A DNA stretch of 64,000 bases from Sporolactobacillus sp. THM7-4. GTDB taxonomy: Bacteria; Bacillota; Bacilli; Bacillales; Sporolactobacillaceae. Shown one piece after another: positions 1 to 7,914 of the stretch. Both the position numbers and the translations under genes were made by a program. The stretch lies in contig NZ_SEMD01000015.1 of assembly GCF_004153165.1 (NCBI RefSeq), forward strand, positions 1 to 64,000, given 5' to 3'. The notes below the pieces were generated by a model. The model ran no database searches, was not told the DNA's origin, and saw only the letters and a program-made list of their open reading frames with translations. Each line of letters begins with the position of its first letter. Within the stretch, counting starts at the first letter, position 1.

Positions 1-127
1 GTGGATTAAGTACTATAATGAGTCTAGGATCAAAGAAAAACTCGGCGGTCAAAGTCCGATTGAATATCGGATTTCAAACACCGAGCAAGTAGCTTAAAAC
101 TATGTCTAACTTTTGGGGTTCACATCA
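1..127 (+). mobile_element. Right end of an IS3-family (IS150-like) insertion sequence, cut by the window edge
   Basis: The end of a transposase reading frame (2-97) is followed within 6 bases by a terminal-inverted-repeat-like sequence at about 103-127, which begins TGTCTAACTTTTGGGG. That layout, stop codon then an IR reading TG...CA, is the normal right end of IS150-group elements. The exact last base is uncertain (CA dinucleotides at 121-122, 123-124 and 126-127). The left part lies outside the window, so intactness cannot be judged. Confidence 0.75.
2..97 (+). CDS. IS3-family transposase OrfB, C-terminal fragment
   Basis: Partial frame with no start in the window, 31 codons plus stop. 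It ends with a tract like WIKYYNESRIKEKLGG followed by SPIEYR, the conserved tail of the rve-type integrase domain of IS3/IS150 transposases (the W-Y-N-R-H-L region with a Q-SP-Y-R ending). The family catalyses copy-out-paste-in transposition, but this fragment carries none of the DDE catalytic residues. The inverted repeat right after the stop supports the call. Whether the full transposase is intact cannot be seen from here. Confidence 0.8.
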   Translation, partial: WIKYYNESRIKEKLGGQSPIEYRISNTEQVA

Positions 128-410
128 AAGGCATATGAAAAAAAGAATATTTTGTTTCAAAGGATTTTTTTCTCTATCCCGCTTTTTGCTATACCCGGTC
201 CGCTGGCCTGACTGCTTATTTAACATCTTTATACGCTCCGCTGACGATATCCAGTTTCGTAATTCGGCCAGTGTCTTTATAATAACGAAAAAAGCCGATG
301 GCCGGAGCCGTGTTGGGATCTCCTTCTCCTGTTGCCTGGTGATTTTCCCGCATTTCGATCGAATAGTATTTGCCGTTGTCGACGGTATCAACATAAACAT
401 CATGGATTGA

Positions 411-1019
411 TTAGCCAGCCGCCCTGGCGACGGATGCTTCTGCCTGTTTCTGAGCCGATTGCTGAGGACTGCTTTCTGCCGTCTGAGACGAACTGCCGGA
501 AGATCCGGCACTCTCGCCAGTAGATCTGTCACTTTCACTGGTTGAAGAAGGACTTGCCGCTTGATCGCTCTTGAGACTGCCAGACGTACTCGAAGCGCTG
601 GCACTTTGTTCTGATCCGGACGAAGCCGGCCGACTCGCCGCACGCGCTGCCGCCTTTTTATTTTTTGCATCAACAGCGGCTGTTTTAATTGCTTCAGCCT
701 TCCTTACGGCCGCTTTATTTGCCCCCTGATTAATCACTACATTCGCCGAGTGGATGGCATCATCAAAGTTTCCTTCATTCAGAGATTCCTGTGCTTGTTT
801 AAGAAGATGTGTGTGAGCCAGAAGAACAGTCGCCTGCTTATCTTCTTTTTTGCTTGCCAGGGCTTGTCCAAATGAAGCTTCGGCTTTGTTATACTGGCCG
901 GCCGCAACCGCATTAAGCCCACTCCGAATCGCCTGATCATAGTTCTCTTTCCCCTCGCCGCCGCACGCGCCGAGAACCAGTATCAGTCCAAAAATGGTTG
1001 CTGTGAAGAATTTTTTCAT
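411..1019 (-). CDS. Secreted lipoprotein with low-complexity tail, probably truncated by an in-frame TAA
   Basis: A 202-residue predicted lipoprotein: signal peptide about 1-18 with a lipobox LGAC (Cys19), a helical region about 25-120 resembling TPR-like repeats (AGQYNKAEASFGQAL, EGNFDDAIHSANVV), then a Ser/Ala/Gln/Glu-rich low-complexity tail. The start has a good RBS (GGAGG 8 bases upstream). After the TAA at 411-413 the same frame stays open to 216-218 for 64 codons, which encode a folded-looking segment (YVDTVDNGKYYSIEMRE, then GFFRYYKDTGRITKLDI). The intact ancestor was therefore probably about 267 residues and the present stop is likely a recent nonsense mutation. Function is unknown; it should be anchored to the outer face of the membrane. 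No obvious operon partner. Confidence 0.6.
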   Translation of the reverse strand: MKKFFTATIFGLILVLGACGGEGKENYDQAIRSGLNAVAAGQYNKAEASFGQALASKKEDKQATVLLAHTHLLKQAQESLNEGNFDDAIHSANVVINQGANKAAVRKAEAIKTAAVDAKNKKAAARAASRPASSGSEQSASASSTSGSLKSDQAASPSSTSESDRSTGESAGSSGSSSQTAESSPQQSAQKQAEASVARAAG

Positions 1020-1260
1020 AGTTGGCCTCCGATCATCTTTTGTAGAGGTGAGCTTATCTTTTATCTATTCTAACATTAAACATGATTTTGCGGCTTGCCG
1101 ATTTGATAGAAAAACTCGATTGCAGGAAGATAACCAACAATAACGAGCACATTGAGAATAATGCTGCTTCTGAGGTTAAAGAGATGCCCCCGGAATAAAC
1201 CATTGTATTCGTGAATGTATTAATCCAATTCAGTCCTTTATAACTACAAAAAGAATCCAT

Positions 1261-1301
1261 AAAGAAAGAGGGAAACTAAAATCCAGTTTCCCTCTTTCTT
1301 A
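1261..1301 (-). terminator. Intrinsic terminator of the gsiB-like gene
   Basis: A perfect 16-bp inverted repeat (1262-1277 with 1285-1300, arms AAGAAAGAGGGAAACT / AGTTTCCCTCTTTCTT) with a 7-base loop lies 24 bases downstream of the stop of the minus-strand gene. The U-tract is short. Confidence 0.7.
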
Positions 1302-1324
1302 TCATTCTGTTGTCTTCAGAACGC

Positions 1325-1690
1325 TTAATTTCTTCCGCCTTTACGACCGATTTCCTGATAGAATTCCTTGCCGTGCTTATCGCTGGTGGCTTCGCCGCCT
1401 TTGCGACCGTTTTCCTGGTAAAATTCTTTATCGTGTTTGTCACTTGTTGTTTGACCGCCTTTTTGGCCTATTTTTTGATAGAATTCCTTATCATGATTTT
1501 CACTGGTCGTCTGGCCACCTTTTTCACCATTCTTCTGGAAGAACTCCTTGTCATGATTTTCACTGGTCGCCTGGCCGCCTTTTTCACCTATCTTCTGATA
1601 GAATTCCTTATCATGATTTTCACTGGTCGCTTCGCCGCCTTTTCTTCCTGCCTCTTCCAAAGTCATTTTGCCATTATCTTCTTTTGCCAT
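1325..1690 (-). CDS. gsiB: GsiB-like general stress protein (KGG repeats)
   Basis: A 121-residue hydrophilic protein made almost entirely of five 20-residue repeats of the type KGGEATSENHDKEFYQKIGE (residues about 17-116), ending KGGRN. This is the stress-induced KGG repeat of Bacillus subtilis GsiB (123 residues), a LEA-like glycine-rich hydrophilin that accumulates under SigB control during heat, salt, ethanol and starvation stress. Two adjacent ATG codons exist (1693, 1690); the second gives the better spacing from GGGAGG and matches the known N-terminus (MA...). I did not find a convincing SigB promoter upstream. The terminator at 1261-1301 suggests a monocistronic transcript. Confidence 0.9.
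   Translation of the reverse strand: MAKEDNGKMTLEEAGRKGGEATSENHDKEFYQKIGEKGGQATSENHDKEFFQKNGEKGGQTTSENHDKEFYQKIGQKGGQTTSDKHDKEFYQENGRKGGEATSDKHGKEFYQEIGRKGGRN
1343..1642 (-). repeat. Five in-frame 60-bp tandem repeats inside gsiB
   Basis: Each 60-bp unit encodes one 20-residue KGG repeat. The units are highly similar at DNA level (recurring segments such as GAATTCCTTATCATGATTTT and TCACTGGTCGC), so unit number may vary by slippage or recombination. Confidence 0.85.
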
Positions 1691-1795
1691 CATATTTTCC
1701 TCCCTTATTAGAATTTAAAACGTGTAATGAACACAGATTTTTTTATGGTCCCGTGTTTCGAAACCGTTTTCACCACGTTGGACAAATACTTTGTT

Positions 1796-1951
1796 TCATG
1801 GTATAATTCTGTTAATTAGCAGTAATGTGTTGAGTGGGACTTGGGGTTCCACTTTTTGTTCATCATAATCAGTGATGAATCGCTTGTCTCGGTAAACTTT
1901 ACCTGATGATGTTTCTGCTTCTTTTTGAATTCTTTCTCTTATTTTTAGCAT
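1796..1951 (-). CDS. Doubtful small ORF (51 aa)
   Basis: An ATG-started frame encoding a charged peptide (MLKIRERIQKEAETSSGK, later RFITDYDEQKVEPQ). A strong AAGGAGGT stands about 30 bases upstream of the ATG, but no usable start codon occurs between them in this frame. It may be a small gene with an unrecognised start, or a remnant. I do not recognise a family. The rest of 1694-2274 is AT-rich and shows no other coding signal. Confidence 0.25.
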   Translation of the reverse strand: MLKIRERIQKEAETSSGKVYRDKRFITDYDEQKVEPQVPLNTLLLINRIIP

Positions 1952-2087
1952 CTGTTTTTGATTTTGATCTCCGCTTAACGACCTCCTTTTTCTGTTGTGT
2001 TTTTTAACTTCCCGATCTGGACATTTTTAAACATGAATACGTTCATTACATCATTTTTTTCATTCAATACATTATTCTTCATTAATT

Positions 2088-2110
2088 TCGTTTACTTACG
2101 GTACGGTTCA
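2088..2110 (-). repeat. Distal att-like direct repeat of the rlmH island
   Basis: Read on the minus strand it would encode G-E-P-Y-R-K-stop, a duplicate of the rlmH C-terminus (N-E-P-Y-H-K-stop). It matches 7915-7937 except for one base (C at 2100 versus T at 7926). It also lies in a small inverted repeat TTACGGT/ACCGTAA (2096-2116). SCC att sites likewise carry imperfect inverted repeats. Confidence 0.6.
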
Positions 2111-2274
2111 CCGTAACGCATCTAAATGAGGTTTTTGATGTTTTATTATAGAGTCCCACGTTCTTTTAATATTTTGTAGCTTAAGTACGTCACAATGTAT
2201 CGTTTACTCAACATGAATAAAGGTCTTTCTCTTCCTGTGGCAGGTTTTCAAATGACTCATTAAATTTACATTGT

Positions 2275-2925
2275 TCATAAATACTTCATAGTAACAACAC
2301 CAGAATATTGCTGCAGGGTCTTTGAGTTAGCATCTAATAGTGCCACTTCGGTTGTTCGTTGACCGGCGGCTTGAATGAATTTATCTTCTTTATCAAATAG
2401 AGAACTTCCAATATCCCCCAATGCTTTCGTGCTATAATGCATCGGAATTGTCACGTTCGCTTCCAATTGATGCATGACTTGAATGGCTTCTAATGCGTTG
2501 ATTGTCGTCCCTCCTCCGACCGGGACCATGAGAATATCCACTTTGCCAATGGCTTTAACTTGTTCCTCTGTCAAAAGATGGCCTAAATCCCCGCAATGAC
2601 AGATTTTCAAACCGTCCATGTCAAATCGAAATACAATGTTATCGCCTCTCTTTTTTCCATTTACTTTGTCATGATACGTCTTAATTCCTTTCACAGACAC
2701 GCCTTCATGGTTATATTCTTTTGGTTCATTAACCAGCATATAGTTACCAGATGCCACATGAATTTTATTATGATCCTCATGATTATGTGTCACGGCAACA
2801 ATATCCGCTTCGATAGGTTTTGGCATTCTGTATCGGATCAATCGATCGTATGGATCAATAAGAATTCGTGTTCCTGCTTCCGAAGTCAGCAAAAATGCTG
2901 ATTGACCAAACCATTTAATTTGCAT
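2275..2925 (-). CDS. UlaG/YtkL-like metallo-beta-lactamase-fold hydrolase
   Basis: A 216-residue MBL-fold protein. It shows the start WFGQSAF followed by ILIDPY, the metal motif THNHEDHNK (a variant of THxHxDH), then CHCGDLGHL, and a late HYST. This is the layout of the UPF0173/UlaG-like family of Zn- or Mn-dependent hydrolases, whose substrates are often unknown. The start at 2925 is preferred because GGAAGGTGA precedes it at good spacing; an in-frame ATG at 2943 would overlap that RBS. It lies inside the putative rlmH island, with the MFS gene upstream on the same strand (about 220 bp apart, so probably transcribed separately). Confidence 0.85.
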   Translation of the reverse strand: MQIKWFGQSAFLLTSEAGTRILIDPYDRLIRYRMPKPIEADIVAVTHNHEDHNKIHVASGNYMLVNEPKEYNHEGVSVKGIKTYHDKVNGKKRGDNIVFRFDMDGLKICHCGDLGHLLTEEQVKAIGKVDILMVPVGGGTTINALEAIQVMHQLEANVTIPMHYSTKALGDIGSSLFDKEDKFIQAAGQRTTEVALLDANSKTLQQYSGVVTMKYL

Positions 2926-3147
2926 AATAAAATCACCTTCCAAATTATTTAATTAACAACATGTGTACTTTTAAGCTCTTTTTTTTAGTTAACATGCCAG
3001 TTGGTTGAAGTATTTTTTCGCATACTATATAAATTTTAACAAAAGCCTATATTTTTCCTGGATAACCCTGTAATTGGTTATATAAAAATCGTCCTCCACA
3101 ATCTAAAAAATAATCAAATCCTCAAATTGAGATCGGGTTCCTATAAT

Positions 3148-4548
3148 TCAGGATGTAGTACTCGCTTGTTTACTAATCACCTTGAGTTGATGATCAGCAA
3201 TGGTCATGATGAGCGCAATGACACTTACTGCGATCATTATGACAGCAATGTGATGAAGACCGCTATCTGAAACCTTTGTGTGAAATACAATGCCAATTAA
3301 CGCTGAGGAAGCAATCGAACCGATGTATCCGAAAGTACGGAGCAGGCCTGAAGCTGTCCCAATCTGGTCGGAAGTAATCTGCATGTACAGGGCGGTTTGA
3401 TTGCTGCTCGCCATTGTGCCCATCGTGACTCCAAAGATTAAAGTAATAAGCAAAATCCAGATGATCGAAGTATTCGTGGTGAGAAGGAACACTCCAATAG
3501 AGGCTAAAATGGCGGATCCCGCACAAACAATGAGTGGTTCGAGCACCAAGTTTCGTTTTGAAACTGGACCTACGACCAAAGCCGAAAGTACGCTCATTGG
3601 TAGAATAAGAAGTCCGGCTTCGAGAGCGGACGCTCCACGTGCTGCGCTGATCCATTCAGTAACACCATACAGTACGGTATAGATGCACAACGTGATCAAT
3701 GTAAACCGTGCATAGGTGCGGGAGAGGGCTCGGTTTGAGGCCAGCATACGAACATCGATGAAAGGATGTTTTGCACGCAACTCCCAACAGATAAGTAAAA
3801 TGCCCAACACGCAAGCCACACCGAAGGCAATCCAGGCGGGCTCAGGCAATGAGAACAGGAATGCCATCAGGGCGCTAATTGTGACAGCGAATCCAATGAT
3901 ACCTGTGATATCAATGCGAGCTGAAATAGCCCGCACTGTTTTCCCACCCTCGATGGGTTCATCCTTTGGAATCCAAAATGCGGCCATTACGAACGCGACG
4001 ATTGCAAAGGGGATATTAACCAGGAACGTTGTTCGCCATCCCCACGCATCCACGAGCAAGCCGCCAATCGGGAGTCCTACAGCGGCTGTGACGACTCCGG
4101 CAATCTGAAGCGACCCCAGTACGTTGCCAGGCGGTTTCGACATCCCAGCCGATTCTGCACGTCTGCGAATGAGAAGCATAGCAGATGGATAGGCGGTGGA
4201 AGTTCCAATGCCTATAAGAATTCGTGATACGATCAGCACGGTCAGGTTTCCAGTCATCCCTCCTAATAAACCTCCTGATAACACTAAGACGATTCCCGCC
4301 AGGAATACCCGGCGTGGCCCAAAAGCCTCCGAGAGTTTTCCGGCAGTTGGCTGAGCAATTGAGCTTGACAGATAGAGTGACGTAACAAGTAGTGTCGTTT
4401 GAGCCACTGAAACATGCATATATGCAGCGATGGGCACGAGTGCAGTAGCAATCATCGAACTATTGATGGGATTAAGCGTAGACCCCATGTACAGCGGTGC
4501 CACGAATCTCCAGGAGAAGGGGTTACTGTTTCGCACGAGTTGGTTCAC
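3148..4548 (-). CDS. MFS drug/proton antiporter, DHA2-type
   Basis: A 466-residue, highly hydrophobic protein with many transmembrane segments. It contains the MFS loop 2-3 motif as GKLSEAFGPRRVFLAG and the antiporter motif C region GPPIGGLL-like (AVGLPIGGLLVDAWGWRTTFLVN), as in multidrug DHA2 exporters. The start is uncertain: GTG at 4548 is almost touched by AAGGAG, whereas GTG at 4536 lies 11 bases from the same AAGGAG. It is divergent from a TetR regulator with twin palindromic operators between, a classic repressor-pump pair. The substrate cannot be predicted. It is island cargo. Confidence 0.85.
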   Translation of the reverse strand: MNQLVRNSNPFSWRFVAPLYMGSTLNPINSSMIATALVPIAAYMHVSVAQTTLLVTSLYLSSSIAQPTAGKLSEAFGPRRVFLAGIVLVLSGGLLGGMTGNLTVLIVSRILIGIGTSTAYPSAMLLIRRRAESAGMSKPPGNVLGSLQIAGVVTAAVGLPIGGLLVDAWGWRTTFLVNIPFAIVAFVMAAFWIPKDEPIEGGKTVRAISARIDITGIIGFAVTISALMAFLFSLPEPAWIAFGVACVLGILLICWELRAKHPFIDVRMLASNRALSRTYARFTLITLCIYTVLYGVTEWISAARGASALEAGLLILPMSVLSALVVGPVSKRNLVLEPLIVCAGSAILASIGVFLLTTNTSIIWILLITLIFGVTMGTMASSNQTALYMQITSDQIGTASGLLRTFGYIGSIASSALIGIVFHTKVSDSGLHHIAVIMIAVSVIALIMTIADHQLKVISKQASTTS

Positions 4549-4601
4549 TCCTTAGTCATTGAGTATAGTTGTAATCTTCTTTTCCATAGGGTAAGATAAG
4601 T

Positions 4602-4648
4602 GGAGAGCTCTCCTTTTAATGATAAACGGAGATGTCTCCATTTGTCAA
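4602..4648 (-). promoter_or_regulatory. Promoter of the MFS gene with two palindromic TetR operators
   Basis: Two palindromes of the same pattern, GGAGAGCTCTCC (4602-4613) and GGAGATGTCTCC (4628-4639), are centred 26 bp apart between the divergent genes. On the minus strand a -35 TTGACA (complement of 4643-4648) and a -10-like TTATCA (complement of 4620-4625) are 17 bp apart, so one operator fills the spacer and the other lies just downstream of the -10. Binding of the adjacent TetR would block the pump gene. Confidence 0.7.
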
Positions 4649-4679
4649 TAATATTTTCATTTTTGGGAGTGATATTTGC

Positions 4680-5291
4680 ATGACTAATGATAAAAAAATA
4701 TTCCATAAGCGCACTGAACGACGTGATGCGGCTGAGAATCGCCAACGTATTTTAGATGCTGCTCTGAAATTATTTAATCAAAGCGGTGTCGGGCAGGTTA
4801 GTATGAATCAGATCGCAACAGAAGCAAAAATTGGTCCTGGCACTCTATATCGCCGTTATAGAAACAAAGGTGAATTATGTCTCGATTTAATTAAAGACAA
4901 CGTAGTCTTACTTTTTGAAGATATAGATACTTATTTAGAGGAAAATCGTGAGGAGTCACCAAGCCTGCGATTTAAAGCTGTTCTTAGCCTGTTTCTTCGT
5001 TTTAGAGAGAATAAGGCACAATTGCTAAAGGGAGTTGAAGACTCTATGTCAACAAATAGTGGCAACCCCTTAACGAATAGTCCAATTTATAACGAATTAC
5101 ACCAAATATTCGTTAACCTGTTTGAAGAGATCTATCCACCCGAATCAACGAGAGTTAAAAATGCATTTAGAGCGGATATGTTACTTTTGGCTCTCAGGAG
5201 CGATTCTTATTTATTTCAAAGAGAAGTGCGCGGTTATTCGTCGGAAATGATATTGGAACAGATCTATTCCATTTTTATTTCTAATAAATGA
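4680..5291 (+). CDS. TetR-family repressor of the divergent MFS pump
   Basis: A 203-residue regulator. The N-terminal HTH runs about 18-65 (AENRQRILDAALKLFNQSG, then QIATEAKIGPGTLYRRYRNKGEL), followed by a helical ligand/dimer domain. The start at 4680 is chosen for GGGAGTG nine bases upstream; an in-frame upstream ATG at 4632 lacks an RBS and lies within the operator. It is divergent from the MFS exporter and separated by two GGAGA-N2-TCTCC palindromes, so autoregulation plus pump repression is the likely role, released by a pump substrate. The DNA is visibly more AT-rich than the core genes, which fits acquired DNA. Confidence 0.88.
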   Translation: MTNDKKIFHKRTERRDAAENRQRILDAALKLFNQSGVGQVSMNQIATEAKIGPGTLYRRYRNKGELCLDLIKDNVVLLFEDIDTYLEENREESPSLRFKAVLSLFLRFRENKAQLLKGVEDSMSTNSGNPLTNSPIYNELHQIFVNLFEEIYPPESTRVKNAFRADMLLLALRSDSYLFQREVRGYSSEMILEQIYSIFISNK

Positions 5292-5292
5292 A

Positions 5293-5590
5293 TCAATTAT
5301 CCAAAAGCAAAAAGCCATCATATAACAAGACTCCCTTTTTAGTAGATTTATTGAATGAAGTTCCTGTTTCTTCTGTAATAGATCGAAAAACCTCATCCCA
5401 AGTTGGTTTTTGTACACTTAACTCTGCCAGTTGAATTCCAGGATTAGTAAATCTGTTACACGGTCTGCTTCAGCCATGCGCACGGTAATTTTTCCACTAG
5501 TCGGTTCATCCAAAAAATGAGCAGAGGTTGCGCAATAAGACTCGCGGCTAAGTCTGGTCGGCGACGCATACCACCTGAGAAATTTTTCAA
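5293..5590 (-). pseudogene. Decayed ABC transporter ATPase (DrrA-type), 3' half only
   Basis: Pieces of one ATPase survive in three frames. First the signature region FSGGMRRR-DLAASLIAQP (about 5590-5520), next LDEPTSG (Walker B plus D-loop start) in a shifted frame running into RMAEADRV with a central deletion, and last the C-terminal element GIQLAELSVQKPTWDEVF in another frame to the stop at 5293. That order and the DEVF tail are typical of DrrA/daunorubicin-resistance-type exporter ATPases. Walker A and the whole N-terminal half are missing. No intact permease partner is nearby. Confidence 0.75.
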
Positions 5591-5680
5591 TGTAAACTGA
5601 ATATAAACTGTAAACAAAAAAGAGGCATAAAGGTTTTGGAAAAAAAGGCTCAAAATTATTTGGGCTTTAACTGGTACTGC

Positions 5681-6643
5681 TTATGGACATAATAAGCTTA
5701 ATCTCTTTTGTAAACCTTCTAAAATTTCTTCGGGCACTTCCCTGGCCTTAATATCCCCACCCAGGAAAAGTAGCCAATTAGTTATTTCGGTCAATTCTTC
5801 GGGATGGTTAACATCGACAAAAGTCTTTAGAATGGCTGTAGTTTGGTAAGGACTCGTATAGGAAATTGAAACTTTTAAAGGATGGTATTTTTTGAACTGG
5901 GCAATCGCCTTTGGACCAAGTTCAAGGACAAGGTTGATTACTTCTTCCTGTTTACTTAGTTTTTCTAAAATCTTTTTCTTACTTAATCTTTTTTTCGTAT
6001 GGTATGGTTTGACATTGGTGAGATTGTCGACAGGAGAAATCCTCCTCTTTTCAACCTTTAAGTCAAAGCCTTCAATCAGCCAAAGACTTTTTTCACGATG
6101 AAGGTGCAAGAGATAAATGGGATAAGATTTCATTACATTCTCTTCTTCGATGGTAATCCATAAATAGCGATCCAATAAAAGGATTTGAATGAGTTTTTCT
6201 AACATGGGATGGGGGAGGTCTGACAGCTCAAGCAGGTCGGGATTATTGGGATTGGTCCCTTCAAAAAGCAAAATTTGATTTAAAAGGACAAGGTCATCTT
6301 GCTGGCTTTCTGAGATAAGGCTTAGTAATTTCTCAGCTAAAGACTGACGACTCTTTAGATAGGGGAGTTGTTGATTTCTTGTGGCCATAAAGGCAATAAA
6401 AAGAGCTTTGACCTCATTATCGGTAAAGCGAACAGTGGGCAGGACAGAGTTGTTCATGACAAAATACCCCCCACTCCTTCCAACTTCAGCGACAAGGGGC
6501 ATCCCCATGGCCTCAATATTTCTGATATCTCTAATAGCGGTTGAACGAGAAATGTTAAATTCCCTCATGATTTCAGAAATGGTAAAGTGGGCACGGTTGT
6601 TGATATACCGCATGATGATATTAATCCGTTCAACTTTTTTCAT
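5681..6643 (-). CDS. HTH/WYL-domain transcriptional regulator (YafY-like)
   Basis: A 320-residue protein with an N-terminal winged HTH (MKKVERINIIMRYIN, then FTISEIMREFNISRSTAIRDI, residues about 1-60) and a C-terminal WYL-type sensory domain (residues about 150-320, with a YPIYLLHLHREKSLWLIEGF strand pattern). Such proteins repress or activate a neighbouring operon in response to a small ligand. Good RBS AGGAGT before ATG 6643. It is divergent from the GyrI-like gene, with only 110 bp between the starts, so it very likely controls that operon and itself. Confidence 0.85.
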   Translation of the reverse strand: MKKVERINIIMRYINNRAHFTISEIMREFNISRSTAIRDIRNIEAMGMPLVAEVGRSGGYFVMNNSVLPTVRFTDNEVKALFIAFMATRNQQLPYLKSRQSLAEKLLSLISESQQDDLVLLNQILLFEGTNPNNPDLLELSDLPHPMLEKLIQILLLDRYLWITIEEENVMKSYPIYLLHLHREKSLWLIEGFDLKVEKRRISPVDNLTNVKPYHTKKRLSKKKILEKLSKQEEVINLVLELGPKAIAQFKKYHPLKVSISYTSPYQTTAILKTFVDVNHPEELTEITNWLLFLGGDIKAREVPEEILEGLQKRLSLLCP

Positions 6644-6668
6644 TGGGACTCCTAAACAGTATCATTTT

Positions 6669-6696
6669 TTGACATAATTTGAGGCTATTATATACC
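6669..6696 (+). promoter_or_regulatory. Promoter of the GyrI-like operon
   Basis: TTGACA (6669-6674) and TATACC (6691-6696) with a 16-bp spacer, in the divergent gap between the WYL regulator and the GyrI-like gene. Confidence 0.55.
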
Positions 6697-6753
6697 TATC
6701 AAGTGATGGAAGAGAAGTCATTTGATTCATTTAAGAAGAGGAGGGTTTTGAAT

Positions 6754-7239
6754 ATGGCAGATTATAATCTGGAAGAAAAAGATAGCTTTACCGTTATAGG
6801 TTTTGGAACTGAACTTAAGAGCGATTACACAGACTTTGCTGGCTTAAACAAGGAAAAGTCAGACTTTTGGAAGGCCGTCAGACAAGATGGAAGGCTTGAA
6901 ACTTTAAAGACAAAAGCTACTAATGACTACATTTTTGCCGTGAACGAAGCGGTGAATAACAAGATGATGCATTATGCCTGTGTCATGACAGAGGCATCGG
7001 CACCAGTACCAGAAGAAGCCAGAGTGATCCAATTTCCTAAGGGGGAATACCTGGTTGTTAAAGGGGAAGGAAAGACGGCTGATGAGTTGAGTAATAAGCT
7101 TGCTGGCATTGCCTTTGGTCAAGTCTTGCCGGAAGCAAAGAATTTTGCCTATGTTGGCGGTCCAAATGCAACGGTTGAGATTGGGCAGCGAAATGGTTTA
7201 GTATTTGGTGAAATGTGGATTCCTGTTGTTAGGAAATAA
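6754..7239 (+). CDS. GyrI-like / AraC effector-binding-domain protein
   Basis: A 161-residue stand-alone small-molecule-binding protein of the GyrI/SOUL-like superfamily. It shows the typical late strand YLVVKGEG after a DYIFAVNEAVNNKMMHYACV region and a C-terminal FGEMWIPV. Start at 6754 (AAGAGGAGGG upstream) is preferred over an ATG at 6679 that lacks an RBS. These domains bind hydrophobic or cationic compounds, acting as sequestering proteins, hydrolases or co-sensors. It is followed after 22 bases by an unknown small protein in the same operon, and is divergent from a WYL regulator. Confidence 0.78.
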   Translation: MADYNLEEKDSFTVIGFGTELKSDYTDFAGLNKEKSDFWKAVRQDGRLETLKTKATNDYIFAVNEAVNNKMMHYACVMTEASAPVPEEARVIQFPKGEYLVVKGEGKTADELSNKLAGIAFGQVLPEAKNFAYVGGPNATVEIGQRNGLVFGEMWIPVVRK

Positions 7240-7261
7240 AGAGATACGAGGAGGGACGGAA

Positions 7262-7639
7262 ATGTCCTATATTGTTGACTTTAAAAATGTGTCTACAGTT
7301 GGTTTAGAATCTTCACCAGCAGCAGAAGCGCTTGCTGGTTTACGTGCTAATGAAGCCCGTTACTTTATGAACAAATATCAGCATGAATTTACGGTTGTTC
7401 CAGCTGGCGAAAGCGGGGAGACCCTTGATTATGTGAACCGAATTTTGAAAGAAGAACGTGGTATTGAGTTTGCGGCCAAACCTTTAGAAACGTCGCATTT
7501 TCAAGTGGAAAATATTAAATTTGCCTACGTTTTTTATGAGGATGGTCTTGAGGTCAACGTCATGTATATGGTTGATGACCCTAAGAAGCGTGCCGTTGGT
7601 TTTAAGCTTTCTAGGGGATGGAGGTACCAAAGGAGTTAG
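7262..7639 (+). CDS. Uncharacterised 125-aa protein in the GyrI-like operon
   Basis: I do not recognise the family. The protein is soluble, alpha/beta in composition, without signal peptide, membrane segment or cysteine motif, and ends GFKLSRGWRYQRS. Start ATG 7262 has a strong GAGGAGGG. It lies 22 bases behind the GyrI-like gene, so the pair is probably co-transcribed and functionally linked. It is island cargo and nothing in it indicates an enzyme class. A weak hairpin at 7863-7897 may end the transcript. Confidence 0.65.
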   Translation: MSYIVDFKNVSTVGLESSPAAEALAGLRANEARYFMNKYQHEFTVVPAGESGETLDYVNRILKEERGIEFAAKPLETSHFQVENIKFAYVFYEDGLEVNVMYMVDDPKKRAVGFKLSRGWRYQRS

Positions 7640-7862
7640 AAGGGAAGTTTAAGTTTGCCAGGCAGAAGTCTAAACTAGCGGGAACAATTCGGGGCTCGTT
7701 TTTTGTAATTAAAGGAGAATATTGAGGTTAGCGCATATGGAGGAATTTAGCCATTTTTCATTTGGATAAAAACAAATCCTGATTGAACTAAAAATTGATT
7801 AATCGTAAGAGCGAAAACAAGCATTCATGCAACAATTGTTCATCCAGGCATCCAAATAACAA

Positions 7863-7897
7863 AACAGCACCCCTTCATCAAATTAGAGGGTGCTGTT
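7863..7897 (-). terminator. Intrinsic terminator of rlmH (possibly bidirectional)
   Basis: Arms AACAGCACCC (7863-7872) and GGGTGCTGTT (7888-7897). In minus direction it is followed by TTTTGTTATTT. It lies 22 bases beyond the rlmH stop, just inside the putative island edge. Confidence 0.7.
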
Positions 7898-7914
7898 AAT
7901 TTTCCGCAAAAACC

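Noticed and set aside
1054-1260. 68-aa minus ORF between gsiB and the lipoprotein gene
   Set aside because: No RBS, odd composition, no recognised domain; spans the lipoprotein promoter region.
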